A stretch of 64,000 nt of DNA from Capniomyces stellatus. Lineage: Eukaryota; Kickxellomycota; Harpellomycetes; Harpellales; Legeriomycetaceae. Position 1 is the first letter of the stretch. Every line of letters begins with the position of its first letter. Location: positions 434,001 to 498,000 of the forward strand of contig LUVW01000014.1 in assembly GCA_001661515.1 (NCBI GenBank), in the 5' to 3' direction. Made by a program: the position numbers and the translations under genes. The notes below the pieces were generated by a model. It saw only the letters and a program-made list of their open reading frames with translations. It made no database searches and had not been told where the DNA came from. Shown piece by piece: positions 11,488-24,400 of this stretch.

Positions 11488-11970
11488 TCTTGTAACTTTA
11501 TGTATATATGGGTCAATTTTTTTGAGCAGGTCGATTACTGATGCAAAGAAACTGGTCCAACCTTTTGATTCGCAATATATTTTATAGCCAACTAGTGTTC
11601 TTTTTTTTTAAAAAAAAAACAACACAAATTCTAATTTCTCATTTTATTCAATTTCCAAATAAACAATTTAATATCAAGAAATTTACACAACGAACCCCAA
11701 AGCCGATTTCAATGTAATCAAACCTACGTCCCTACGAAGGAAATATCTGGCTATTGAGCTAGCAATACTCTACCAGCCCCCCCCCCCCCCCCCCNNNNNN
11801 NNNNNCTCCCCCCCCCCCCCCCCCCCCACGCTTTTTTTAACAATAATGATGCTTTTTATTATTGTTTTTTAGATCGAATGATGAAATGCAAGAAAATCCG
11901 AAGTTGCAGCTTTAATCTAGCAACGCTGATGGATGTGATTGGGTGCGGTAGTGTAGAAATTCAGATGAGT
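11488..11970. other. Convergent 3' spacer with assembly gap
   Basis: Lies between the stop codons of the PLC-like gene (plus) and USB1 (minus). It holds A/T homopolymers and the poly-C-flanked N run. No gene is seen. Confidence 0.5.
11777..11827. other. Assembly gap flanked by poly-C
   Basis: Eleven Ns at 11795-11805 are bounded by about 18 Cs on the left and CT plus about 20 Cs on the right. The true length of the C tract is unknown. Confidence 0.95.
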
Positions 11971-13460
11971 CTAATTGAGCGGAATATCAAAAAAATGGGA
12001 GCCTATTGTAGCGCAGATACTGCTCACATAACAGTAGTCCAGCGGTAAGTTTGATATTGTGTGATCGGACAGGATATTTTGGATCAAATCAGGGTTTGAC
12101 AGCAGTAGCGAATCGCTTGATGCGAAGCTAGAGTGGAATACTGGATCCTAATTTTGGTATATATAATCAGTGAGTATGCGGTCAACAAGCTCGCAAAATT
12201 ACGGAAATAGTTTAAACAGTAATGCAAGTTTGGAGTAAACAATTACAGTGTAGAACCGAGGCAACGAAAACTCTGTCATAGTGTGGTTTATTTGCTCGGT
12301 TATTCGGTGGAGCTAAAGATTGCAAATGAGTTGATTGATATTTAGTTGTGGAAAATAGATTATAAGGTTTCTATCGATTCCAGAGCATACAATGCACCGA
12401 TTTGATGTATTTGTTGTGTCAAAGAATCTAAATGAAAAGGGGGATGAACTTGCATTATCAACACCGTTTAAAACATTTATGGCCAAAAATGAGCGTGTGT
12501 TGCTGTCATTTGCCAAGCCCGATATACCGCCTAGCCACAAACTAAAGCTAATCCACAAAAACAAAAGCAAAAACAAAAAACAGTGAAGAAAGCAGTGTAA
12601 ATAAATCAAAGAAGTGCAAATCGATATAACAGCCAAGAGTAGTGCTGAAGAGTAGCAAGTGAAATTTAGGAATGAATTAGTGCGTACCTGGAAAATGCCT
12701 CAAGTCGGGATTCCAAACATCGGATAAAGCTTTCAATTTGGTGCTTTTTTAGGCTAGTAGACTTTGAAAGACTGATGTGAAGTTCTACAGGCTCTTGCAA
12801 TTCAAAGTCGGAATCAGAAATATGGGGTTCGAAATTCGACAGCGCGGTGATATTGGAACTGGTAGTGTTTGACGAGTCAAAAAATTCATCGATATGAAGC
12901 TCCACGCTTCTCCCAGAGTAGTACTTTTTGGTGAAATCACAAGATTCTTTGGCCCAACTCGTTAGTTGTGGAGTTAGTTGCACTATCAATGTTTATTAAA
13001 ATACCCTTGGTTAATTTATTTATTTTTTTTTTAAAAAAAAAGCTTGAAAAAACATTTCAACTACAGAATGTTTTTTTTTTTTTTTTGAATTTAAATTCAA
13101 TCTTCAAAGCTGTTTCAGGTGCTGCAGTCTCTAGGTTCGATAAAAAAGCTTACCCTTGATAAATATGTGCAGGTTCCAGTTTCCATTTGGGTGCTTGGTG
13201 GCCGTGTTTGCAATTCTATTGCTATCGCCATTGTTACCCTTACTTTCTTCAACTACAAAACAAAGTTGGTATCGTTGTTTATTTTGGTTTTAGGGTGCTT
13301 AAATTGAGCAAATTAAAGCCGATTGTGTGCATATTTATGTGCGTGTTTTAATGGTTTTTTTACTTTTAGCTGTTTGTGGTGATTGTTTGTTTATCGAAAC
13401 AGAGTCGGATTCTGAATCTGAATCTCTACTGCTATCGCTGTACTCAACCAGCTTTATCAT
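11971..13460 (-). CDS. USB1: USB1, U6 snRNA 3' phosphodiesterase
   Basis: Six exons on the minus strand: 13430-13460, 13154-13252, 12688-12982, 12391-12547, 12247-12312 and 11971-12147, 274 aa. USB1 trims the oligo(U) tail of U6 snRNA and leaves a cyclic phosphate, in the nucleus. It is a two-HxS-motif (2H) phosphoesterase. Visible landmarks: an N terminus MIKLVEYSDS, NGNWNLHIFI in exon 2 (family WATHVYI region), ELHISLS with the first catalytic His near residue 112, NDSNTRSFLAI, EFSLPRFYTDPVFHSSF with the second His near 221, and a C-terminal ICATIGS strand. Exons 2-6 join in phase. The exon 1 donor is uncertain: an acidic Ser/Asp run continues past 13430 and may also be coding. The segment of about 25 residues after LAINV has no counterpart I recall and could hide a different splice. 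Confidence 0.85.
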
Positions 13461-14264
13461 TGTACGGACTCAACGACTGTGTTTGTGTATGTGTGTTCTT
13501 TAGAGTATTGCTTATTCTAGAAATAGGGCTGTGTGCAAGTGTTGAAAACCTGAGAATAAAAGTATCAGCATGTTTACCCCCAACTAATTCATACTATTAT
13601 GGAGTAAAGAGTATTAACAAGTTGTTTTGTTTCTGAAGGGAAAAAATAGAATTATATAATGTGTAATTGGCGTGTCGGTAACATAAATTGTTGCTGCTAG
13701 TAAGTTTTGGAAAATATAGAGTCGCTGCTCGTATTAAGTGCAAGTTGATTCTAGTTTGGCATGGAGATTCAAAAACAGAGAATTGCAAGTAAGAACAAAT
13801 CAAAGGTGTCAAAATACGCCGTTACAGAAAATTTTCAAATAATAAAAAGGCCATATTACAGAAAGCCATTTTAGAAAGGATTGATCGAAAAAAAAAAACT
13901 TTACAGTCATCAAAAGTCAAATGAACACAAATCGGTGGATGCTTTTATTTTAATTCTTTTTTGAAAGTTTAGCTTTATTTGGCTTACGTGATACAATTGT
14001 TTGTGTTAAATGGCAAATGAACAAATAAAATTGTAAAATCATTTACTGGTAATAAAAAAAAAGTCAGTTGAGATTGAAAAGTAAAAATAAAATAAAAAGA
14101 AATAAAAATCAGTGGAATAAAAAGTTCAAGCATTGAACTATTAAATTTGGGATAATTTTCTTTGCAAATATCAAAAGTGAGAAAGTAAGAAAGTAAGAAA
14201 GAAAAAAGAGTCGTTTGTTTAATTGAGTATACCGAATATATATAACATAAGGACATAAAAAGAT
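13461..14264. other. Divergent promoter region
   Basis: Lies between USB1 (minus) and the DSS4-like gene (plus). AT-rich, with small open frames on both strands and an A-rich stretch with GAAAGTAA repeats just upstream of 14220. No gene is seen. Confidence 0.5.
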
Positions 14265-15128
14265 ATGCCAAACAAGAATAAAAACAAAAGTAAAAAAGTA
14301 AAGGAAGGGGAAAGACGAATTTCCAAAGTAGAGACTGTTTTAAAGGAAGAGAAAAGTGTGCTGGAGACAGAGGTGAATGTGGCTGAAAGGTTAAAGCAGG
14401 AAAAGATAGACAAAATGATTGAAAACATCAGAAAGGAAAACACGAATGTGATACTAAAGGAGCCGGAGGATGAGCAAGGCAGCAGGAAGATAATGCTGAA
14501 ACCGTATATGCTGAAATGTCCAAGAAAAGCATGCAAATCAAAGATTCTGAACATTAACGGGGTAACGTTGGTATATCGAATGAGCAATCAGGAGAATAGT
14601 ATTGAGCGAAATTGGCAAAAGTGTATACAGTCGCAGCAGTACCAGCTGGAGCAAGAGGAGCAGCTGAAGGCTGGTGCTAATGATGGCGAGTTTAGATTCC
14701 ATAGCGCAGTTGTTCCAGCCGAGCTGATGGAAATGATGAAGGGGCAGAAGAAAATGTACGAAAAGATACAGCAAGACCAAGCTGTGGCCCAAGGCAGCAG
14801 CAAGTCTGAGCAACCCACAAGCTCTCGGCAATCAAACGTTGACGATGTTGCCAATGGGTTTTACTGGAGTGTTCCAGACGTTTTTGCGTTTGAAAACATA
14901 GGGATGTCGAGGCCGGTTGAGATAGATTCACCGACAGGAGCAAAGATACCAAGCGGAGCCGGGCTACGGTTCTTGATCTGCGCCGATTGTGATTGCGGGC
15001 CTTTGGGCTACCACAACCCTGTTGGCCAGCAGCACGAATCGGCTGCAGATTCTGGGGGCGGTGGCGGAGGCGAAAACAAGCTAGAGTACCTGTTGGCTGT
15101 TAATAGAGTTATGTATACGGATATATAG
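14265..15128 (+). CDS. DSS4: DSS4/MSS4 (RABIF)-like Rab nucleotide-release factor
   Basis: Single exon, 287 aa, longer than the roughly 120-140 aa of MSS4/Dss4. The first 85 residues are highly charged (Lys/Glu-rich, helical). The MSS4 fold follows: LKCPRKACKSKIL near residue 85 (first zinc Cys pair), a Gln/Glu-rich insertion, VFAFENIGMSRPVE near 209, LRFLICADCDCGPLGYHN near 233 (second pair) and EYLLAVNRVMY at the end. The family binds nucleotide-free Rabs such as Sec4 and promotes GDP release in secretion. The first pair here is C-x4-C rather than the C-x2-C of mammalian MSS4. The insertion between the zinc half-sites is rich in Gln and Ser. The ATG at 14265 is first in frame. It converges on VPS13. 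Confidence 0.85.
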   Translation: MPNKNKNKSKKVKEGERRISKVETVLKEEKSVLETEVNVAERLKQEKIDKMIENIRKENTNVILKEPEDEQGSRKIMLKPYMLKCPRKACKSKILNINGVTLVYRMSNQENSIERNWQKCIQSQQYQLEQEEQLKAGANDGEFRFHSAVVPAELMEMMKGQKKMYEKIQQDQAVAQGSSKSEQPTSSRQSNVDDVANGFYWSVPDVFAFENIGMSRPVEIDSPTGAKIPSGAGLRFLICADCDCGPLGYHNPVGQQHESAADSGGGGGGENKLEYLLAVNRVMYTDI

Positions 15129-15274
15129 GAATAGGCTGTGTCTACTTTATTTAAGCTTGTTTTGAAGCAAGAATAAGTTCAGTTTGTTTCAAGAACTTTT
15201 ATTAACTAGTAACACGAATAACAAGAGTGATAATAAAACATGTATTATTTATTTAATTTTACTTATTTAATTTT

Positions 15275-15335
15275 ATTTGTTTATGTGGTTTATTGGCAAC
15301 AGAGAATCAAACACATCAAAACATATAATATTGAA
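15275..15335 (-). repeat. Dispersed retroelement-like 3' end, copy 3 (short)
   Basis: About 60 bases. On the minus strand it reads TATGTTTTGATGTGTTTGATT then TTGCCAATAAACCACATAAA, followed by an A-rich tail running toward 15240. It matches the terminal part of the copies at 57962 and 2198. It lies about 130 bases past the VPS13 stop in the same sense, and its AATAAA could serve as the VPS13 poly(A) signal. Confidence 0.6.
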
Positions 15336-15463
15336 AAAAGTTTAGGTATAATAATAAAAAGTTATAAATGAGTAGGAATTTCAGTAATGAAACCCGAATT
15401 AAAGTAAAAATAAATAAAAAATAAACTATAAATTTAGAAAATAGAAAAATGCTGGTCTTGAAG

Positions 15464-18400
15464 TTATACTTCGTCACTGATAGCCTCAACAGCCTCCTTG
15501 ATTTTCCCATAGAACCACCTTCGTGTTAGGGCATCGCCAATAGGAATAAATGGGCCTTCCTCACTCGATATACCACCAGACCTGCTGCTCTTCCCGCCGC
15601 CACCATTCGAATCATCATCAACGACCCTAGCCTTGGCTCTGGACTTTGTTGCTTCCTTGGCTTTAAGCCGGCCAGCTGGGTCAAGAATTGAGAGCGCATT
15701 GTTGCTGGCCATCGACACGGCAGCCGACCCACTGTTTGGGTGTATTGGTGCTGATGCGGGCAGAGGGGGTGAGTTTGAGCCAATTCCGCCAAACCAGCTT
15801 AGCGCAGTGCTTCGTTTGCTGGTCTTTGGGAGCGGGTTTGTTGGATAGCTTGGACCAGTTGGCCTTGTACCAGCCGCTGATGTTGACGCAGTTGCTGACG
15901 ACTTTATCAGCCTGGACCCACTAACGCTGCTGGTGGAAGCACCGGTGCCAAATCCAGTGTTTGTGTTGGATGCGGAGGCAGAAGCAGCCGAGGAGTTTGA
16001 CGACTTTGAGGGAAGTATGCAGCTGATTCCACCACTGACAAGCACAATACTGTGCAACTTGTTCAGCTTGACCTCCCACTCAATAGTTGAGTTCGCCAGA
16101 CTTGATTCAGCCATCGAGTTGGTTCCGCTGCCAACTATGTTCTTGCTAGTTTTGTTCCGCTTGAACATCAGCAGCCTGGTAAAAGTGAGAAGCACAACCA
16201 AGTCGCTGTTGACCAGCTCCAGATGCGCCAAGTACGTGTCGTACGCGTAGTTGCCCTTATCAAGCTCCTTCATCCACGCCATTCCAAGCGCGTTTCTTGT
16301 AGAGTAGGGTTCAATCACCTTATTTTTGCCAATGTATCTTGGCAGCCGCTGCCGGTCCAAATCAGACATGTCAAAAACAGTTGTTGTGTTTCGGATTCCT
16401 TCAGACACGTTTGACGCCATGTCAAAAAACCCAATCACGGGCTTTGTAACTGCGCCAACCAGCCCAATCCCAATCCCCTTGATGAACCCGCCAAACCCGT
16501 CCTTCTCAGCGCCCTCAATCGGCTGCATAACAACACCAGTGATCCCACTAGTAAGCGACCTTGCAAAAGACTCGGCCCCATGACTCACGCCCAGAATGGC
16601 ATGGCGCGGCCTGTTCCTGACCCTGTCTAGCCTTCGCTTGGACTGGTACTCTGGATCCATTGTTGCTGCCGACAATCCTTTCCCAACAGAGTCGGTAAAC
16701 TTGGCAAGGGAGTCGGAAAACCCATACACAGTCTTTTTGAAAAACGAGGCGGTTCCTCGCGCAATTCCGTACCCCAAATCCTGCGGCCTATCGCTCATAG
16801 TGAGCCCCAGGTACGGCTCGTAGAAAAAGTCGGTTACACCACTACTAATGCTGTTGAACAGCCCTACAGGGTTCCCCAGCAAGTCAGCCGAGCCAACAAC
16901 TTTGAGCAGCTGAGACATCGCCTCGTGCGTGTAGAAAATGTAGAGTCGGTCGTTTAGGTCAGAGTAGCTAGCACGAACGTTTTCCATAACCAGTGCGTTT
17001 AGGTAAATTGGCACATCGTTAACGTTTCCTATTGCCATAGTCAGCACGTTCACAATGTACTCTATCAGGCTGTAGTTGGACGACCCCTTCTCGCCCTCGC
17101 CCACGCTGGTTGACAACGAATTGGCGCTGTTTGCTGCTGATGTATGTGGGTCCTTTGCATCGCTTAGCTGCTGGGTTCTTAGGAACGACACGTTCAGCTT
17201 GACTGGTTGCAAGAGCAGCAGCTCAAAGTAGTACGATGGCAGCCCCTCAAAGTTCTTGATTGTGTCTGGCAAAATCCCGCAAATCGCAAACAACTGCGAA
17301 ATGTCCGAGTATGTCTGTGACGAGTCTGGAATGGGCCCCAGGTCGCCATACTCTTTCGAGTCAAACAGGTTTGGCTTGTTTCCAATCGCCTTGCTCTCCG
17401 CACTTCCGCTAACGCTGCCGCTTGGGCTATGCTTGGCCCGCACGCCCTGACTTTGCACGTTGGGATTCAGAAGATCAGTCCTGCTTGCGTCGTTGCTCTT
17501 GCCAGCATCCCTGCCAGCACTGTTTTTGTAGCTGCTCTTGTTTGCACTGCTGGGCTCTTGGCGCTGGCCTCCTTCCAACTCGTCGTTGGTAGGGAAGCTG
17601 AACCTACTGAAATCCAGAATCGCCATCAAAAAGTCTTCGTCCAGCTCAACGCTCAGCTCCTGCAGCAGCACTGAAGCGTACTTGACGTACTGTAGTGACT
17701 GCGTGTTCCCGTCTCCATTATGGCCAGAAGCGACGCTCTTACCCCTTGAACCACCCCCCTCATGTGGAGCCGAGTAGCTCGATAGGTACTTTGAGCTTAG
17801 GTCCTCTTTGCTATACACAATCGATGACTGGAACACAGGAATCATGTTTGCGCTACTTGGCCCTGAGCTTTGTCCAGGCCCAGTGTTGCTCATCGTTGTT
17901 GGGTACAGGACAATGGGGAAATACGCGCCGTACAACTGGTTGTCAATTTGGATCCATTTGATTTTCAAGTACATTGCGCTCGAGTTCTCGCTATCCTGCA
18001 TCTTGAACTCAATACCCGTCATTGACATGTAGCATATCTCCTGGACATTCCGACTGATCAGCGACACTCCTATCCCGCCCTCCAGTTGCAACTTGAACAC
18101 AAACGTCGCTATGTCTGCCAACTGGTTCTCATCTGAAGACTGGCTGCTGTCGACCGATCCCGCTTTTGATTCCAGTGGCTCTGACCTAGGAGCATCGTTT
18201 GTGCTGGACTTTGTGTGCATGTAGTTTAGCGGCGGCGACTGCGACGGTGACTGCGAGTCTATGTCCATTGACATTGCCACTGTATCCGCTGGCTCAAAAG
18301 TCGATGCGATCGATGACAGCGCCGACGAAGAAACCGACTGACTGCGTATCATATCCCTGCCGCCACTACCCACTCCAAGCCTATCAACCAACGGCGACGA

Positions 18401-21400
18401 GGTTTCTCTGCTCATTCCAATTGGCTGAGACAGAGTCGCTCGTTCGCTGGTTATTAGCCTAAGAACCTGCTGTGCGCCCTGAGCAGCAACCTCGATATGG
18501 ACACATATTCGGTTGTGGTGGCTCATTCTCCTTCCAAACCTCTTTGACTGCGCTGGGTTCAGAGTGATGTACAGCGGCGACCGTTTGCCTATTTCCTGAA
18601 GCGTGACTTTCCGCAAGTACCCGTTGATCATGAGCATTATGGCCTTTGGCTCTATTGCCGGGTAGTCCCAGGCGTACGGCATGCTGTGGTTGTTTAGTAC
18701 TGTGTATCTACGTACCGGCAGCGAAGATGATGGACTCCCAAGTGGACCCTCGTCAACCCTGCTTGATCCTCCAGCACCCTCGTGCAGTTGGGGCTGGAAC
18801 TGGCTAGACGACCCAGATTTGTTTCCAAAAGTGCCTTGACGATTGGCTTTGTTAAGAATGCTGGTTACCGAGGTTGACCCAGAGTTTTGGTTACTGTTGT
18901 AGTGTGACCGGGCTCTGTTCAGGTCTCTCGTGTAGTTGGGTTTGTTCTGGTCATTTTGCCAAAACTCTATATCTATACCAGTCCAGTTGTCGATTCTGTA
19001 CGGCCACTCTCCAGTTTCCCTGTTAATCACCACAAACAAACTCGCATCCTCCATTACTATGTTGATGCTCAGCAGCACCGTTGTCAGCTCAATGGGAACA
19101 CTGCTCAGCTGCTTGGCATTCGACCCCGCCGCATTGCCAACACCCGCGCTTGCCATTGGGTCGGCTCTGTCGCTGTTGTTTGAGCTTGAGTGCCGTGACA
19201 TTGGCTCCGACATCATTGTGTTCGCCCTGGATCTGGCAGATGGAGCCGTGGGTGGCAGCGCTTCGTAGCTAGCAAGGCTCTGTGGCTTGGGCAGCCGGAT
19301 ATACACCTTGCCAACATCAATAGCATTGAATGGGGCCGACCATACCTTGCCCAAACCCTCGCTTAGGCCGTACCCACTCCTCGTCCGCACATTTTCGCCA
19401 GCTGCGTTCAGCATCTCAACAACAGACTCAACATCAATCGCAAGAGTCAGCTGAATAGCCTTGTGGTTGCTCAGGTACTGCAACGGCTTTCTCTGGCCTT
19501 GTCTCAGCTTGCAGTAGTCAGCAACACCAACCTCTCTAAACAGCATTGGAAGCCCACTTTTGTTTTTTAGAATAAACCTTGGCGAAAACTCAATAAGCTT
19601 GGTCATGCTGAACCTTCCAACTCCTGGGAATATCTTTAATCCCAGGTGCACCCCGTAGTTCTCTACCTGCAAAGGAACATGTTTGCCCGACGAACCCGAG
19701 GCTGGGTCAGCTCCTGTTTTGCCGGTTGATTTCAGCGCTGGACTGTTTTTGGCTCCAAACGTGGGTGGTTTGGATTTTGTTGGAATAACGATTTCCGCCG
19801 TGTGCCCAACAGTGTCAATGGAAATCGGGTTGCTCCAGTCTGACGTCCCAGCTTGCAAAATCATTCTGTTCCGAATGTCAAACCCATCATATGAAAACAT
19901 CAGCGGTCGGATACAGCTATGTATATCCTTGTTGATATTCGGGTTGTCGCTGCCTTGACCACCCCTGTGTTTTCTCCCACTACTCAAATTCCTATTTCTA
20001 CCATCGCCACCGTTTCTGCCCCCCAAATTACCGTGTCCTCCACCAGTCCCTTCCAAGTCCGACTCTGTCCCCGAGTCTGAATCTGAATCCAAGTCCAAAT
20101 CTGAATCTGTATTTGAATCCGAGTCCAGGCCCAAGTCTAAGTTCAATCCCAAACCCAAGTCAGCATCAGATTCAGATTCAGAGTTCAACCACGAATTGTC
20201 CTTTAGTCGATGGCTGCCTTTGCCCTGCCGGCTGCTGCTGCTGTTTGGTCCCAGCTCATCGTCATCACTTGACTCGATTCGTGACATGTGGATGCGGCTT
20301 CTACTCGCCGGGTTGTTTTCGGCCTTTGAACTCAGCTTTACGCGCTTGTTGTACTTGTACGAATGCTTAATCAGCCTACTTGTCTTTGACCTCCACAACT
20401 TGTCTGTTCTGTCCTGGATCTCCTGGAAAAGGTGCTCCTGTTCAGCCACGCTCTGCTGACACGCAATGTCCGATATTCCCTTGAGCAGACTCTTGCTCTT
20501 GAACTTGAGTGCCAAGTTTGTCCGGTTGATTATCAGGTACGGCGCGTAAATCGAGATCCGCGAGCAGTACCCCTTTGTGTACTTGATCTGCGTCTTGTTT
20601 ATTTTCAACGTCAGCTTTGCTCCATTTGAGCTGTACATCTTCAGCTCAGAGTCCACGGGGTACTCGTCCGAATCAAACGTCTCAATCACTGCTCCATCAC
20701 ACTTGTCCAACTGCGCATCAGGCACCCGTATCGACATCAGCACTAGATGCTTTGGCTGCACCGAGTGTACCGTTGACACCGCGCCGCTTGCCAGCAAATT
20801 GCTAAAGTCCTGGTTGTTAGTCTTGTCAAACACTCGGAACTGCAGGTCAAACGGCAGCAGGTTCTCAATCTCCAATGGCGCTGACAGAATCAGATTCATC
20901 ATTGGGTACTGGTACACAATGTCGTTTGCTGTGTCAAAGATGGGCGAGATGTGAAAGTTGAATATTGGAACCTTTGAGGTTAGCGCGCTTTGCGGCTGGC
21001 AAGTAACAATCCTCTGCGGTGCTGAGCTCAGATAGTCCCGCCAATATACAAACTTTGTGCTCCAGTCATACCCAAACGAGTTCTCAGGCCTCAGCTTGAA
21101 CGCATACTGCTGGCACAGCAAAATGGGAAGCGGCAGCTTGTCATTTGGCTCAACGGTCATGACCTCGGATCTATCAGCCCCCTTATAGTCACACATAATC
21201 ACATCCAGCGGCAGCATTGTTCTGTTTTCAAGTGTCAACGTTCCTCGCAGAATCACTCTCTTGACCAGCAGCTTGTTGTCAATAATAACCTGAACTGCAA
21301 ACCTGTGGATCACGCCATCAACCTCTGGATTCAACGCATATGTCCTCACACCCTCTCGATCAACAACTACCCGTCTGGTCCACTCCCACAGCCCGTTGGT

Positions 21401-24400
21401 GAACTGGACGCCCAGGTAACTTGTGTTCGTCTCCAGTGCTTCTCTTTGGCGTCTCCAGTCATCAAACTTCCACGGAATCGATGACCCTGTTTTCAACAGC
21501 ACTGGGGTAAACCCAGACTGCTTTTTGAGCGACACTCCGCTTGGCAAGTCGCTCCAAACCAAGCAATCGAGTCCTGTTCTATTCTCCAACGTGTATGCCA
21601 TCAAATCACTATTACTGTCCAGCTCATTCGCACTCTTAACAAGAACCTCGTCACCAGCATCACTTTCGTCATCATCGCTACCCTCGCCAGCATCAGTGCC
21701 ATCACCAACATCCGCTCCGCCTTGACTCATAACACCCTTGGAGTTTCCCTCGCTTGGCTCTTTAACCGATTCAGGCTTATTACCGGTATTTCCAGAGACT
21801 CCAGTGGTGCGATGGATGTCTGGCTTGATGTCCGAATAGCTGAAATCGTCTTCAAAAATATTCATAATCGTGTTGATCATGCTGTGGGCAGCGTTAATCT
21901 CCAGCCTGTGCTTTGACGAAACATCAAAGTTTATAATCTGCTTTGTTGGCTCCTCAATGTTTAGCACATCGCCCGCCTTTGACGACAACATCTCTGCTGG
22001 CTCGCTTCTCAAATTAATCGCAAACGGCCATGGCTCAATAAGCGGCTCCCAGTTCGAGTTCCGCAGGTTGTACACTAGAACCTGCAGCTTCAAGTCACAT
22101 GCCACTTCCAGCTGACTTGACCAATCGGTAGCCCTAATCACAAACTCGTCTATGCTCAGATCGGCCATTGGCATTTCTATCCGATGGTTGATCACCACAG
22201 CGCGGATTCCAGCAACCGAAATATTTGCCTTCTCGCTTATCAGTTTGGTGTATGGAATCGCAAACTGCTTTTTGGGCCTGTTTTCGGTGTGCGTTGGGAC
22301 TTGGGGCCCATGGCTTGATACCTGGCTAAGACTGGGCGACTGAGGCTGGAGTTGGGCATCGAAGGCGCTGCTCGACGGCACGGCACCGCTGCTGTCTTTG
22401 AGCCCCTTGGCCATCAGCTCGTTGAACTCGTTAACAACGTTTGTGATCAGCTGAATGTCAGCAGCACTCAGCCTGAATATTATTGCACCAACGCTGACGT
22501 TTGCCTCCACCAGCAGGCTTTGCTCTACTCCCGCTGACAAGTCACCAGGCCCAACGCTTGTGTCCATGGCTGCCAGCACGGACACTGGGTACAAAATCGA
22601 CCTCGCCGTGCTCTTCTTTCTGTCCATTTGGCACAGCACCATGCAGATGTCGTCAATAGACACACACATGCTTTTGTTCTGCGTGAACGTGATTTCCTTG
22701 ATCGTTAGGATCAACGCCTCTGAAGACTCACTTGTTGGATCAGCCAGCATTATCAGCTCAGGCTCCACAATGTTGGCCTTGAACACCATTGTGGGTTCGT
22801 CAGGGTCAACTGTCTTTTGACCACCTGCATTGCCCTGGTTCTGCACCGATGCAACCGAGTTCATTCGGCTGTCAAACCTGCTCATGTTTTCATAGCTGTT
22901 CACAAAGTTGTCAGGCTCCTTGCCAGTCAAATCATCCGTACTCTCGCTGCTGCTAAATGGACTTTGGAAAAACCTAAAAACCTGGAGTGCGTGATCAAGC
23001 GCAACAACTACGCGCGAGCTCCCCAGCGTCGCCTGAGCGTTTATTGGCCCAGTCGTGGGCATTTCTGCGTGGAAAACAATATGAGGCGTTACAATGTCGT
23101 CAAACCTGTGTCTGCTCCCAGCGCCCACTTTTGGCTTGCCAGTACCACTCTCTTTTGCATCTTTTGGATCTGAATTCTGGCTAGTTGCTGCTTTTGGATC
23201 CTTGCCAAACATGGATGCCTTGTTTCTTTTGGGAGAAAGGTACTCTGTGAACATGCTTTTGGTTGATACCCGCGTGTCGTTACCAACAACAGCGCCCAAA
23301 ACCACCTCGGCAAGCGCAGCCCCATCAGCCCTCACCCGGTACTTTGCACTAATGTCCCTCATTTCAAGCCTTGCAAAAGTCTCTTCCGCCAGCTCCACTG
23401 GATCCGTCCCTGAAGTTTCGTATAGCTCCATCACTATATTTGGCAGCTTAAAAACTACATTTAGCTGCGGGGGCTTCAGCTGCTCGCTGCTGTTCAGTAG
23501 TTTCGGTTCCCTTGAATTTCTATTCTGGCTAGAACCGGCACTTTTGATGGGACTGCCTCTTGGCCCCGCGCCTGTGTGTCCGGCTAGACTGTTCCGCCTA
23601 CTGTCCACACTTCTCCTGGACTCTTGGCCATAGTGCTTTTGTCTGTCTTTGGAACCGGCTCCTGGAATGCGTATTTGGTCAGCTGACGATATAGCATTGC
23701 TGCTGCCATACTTTAGCGCCTCGTTCGCCAATACAGATATAGTGGGCTGATCGCTTGACTGGTTTGCCTCAGCGTCGGCAAACGTTCTTGATATTACTTG
23801 CAGCAAATCCATAATAAAGCAGTACTGTGTGTCTGTCAGCTGCATTCTCAGTTGGCTTAACACTGCTATTATCTCAGTATCAGACCGAATCCCTGACCCT
23901 TGTCCCAGCCCCAGCTCTTGGCTCTGCCCTAGCTCTCTTTCTCCCAGAGCAATGCTTACTTCGGCTGCCAAAGTCACATCCTCCAGAATGTAGAGCTTCT
24001 GCTCAATAAACTTGGTAACCCTGCTTGCCACCACCAGGTTGTCGTCTGCCAGCTTGTACAAAAACTTTGACAGAATGCTCATATGCTTCAACTGTATCGA
24101 TATGTTGTTGACCTCAAACTTGCCAGTGTCAATGTCGCTGTTTATATCAAACATATTCGATATCGACAACTCTCCCAACCGTGCAACTATCGAGTCCGGC
24201 TTGCGTAGCAGCCTGGCGTCATCAACCTCGTACGGCATTCTTCCGTCTTTGGGAAACGTAATCACTGGCGCCAACATAACTATGTCCATCCTCATCTTTG
24301 TGTTCCCCTGCACCACCGTTTCGGTTATCTGGGTTGCCCCCTGAGCCATGTTGTTTCTTGCCGCCTCAAACAACACGTGCATGTCTGCAAACTTTCTCCC

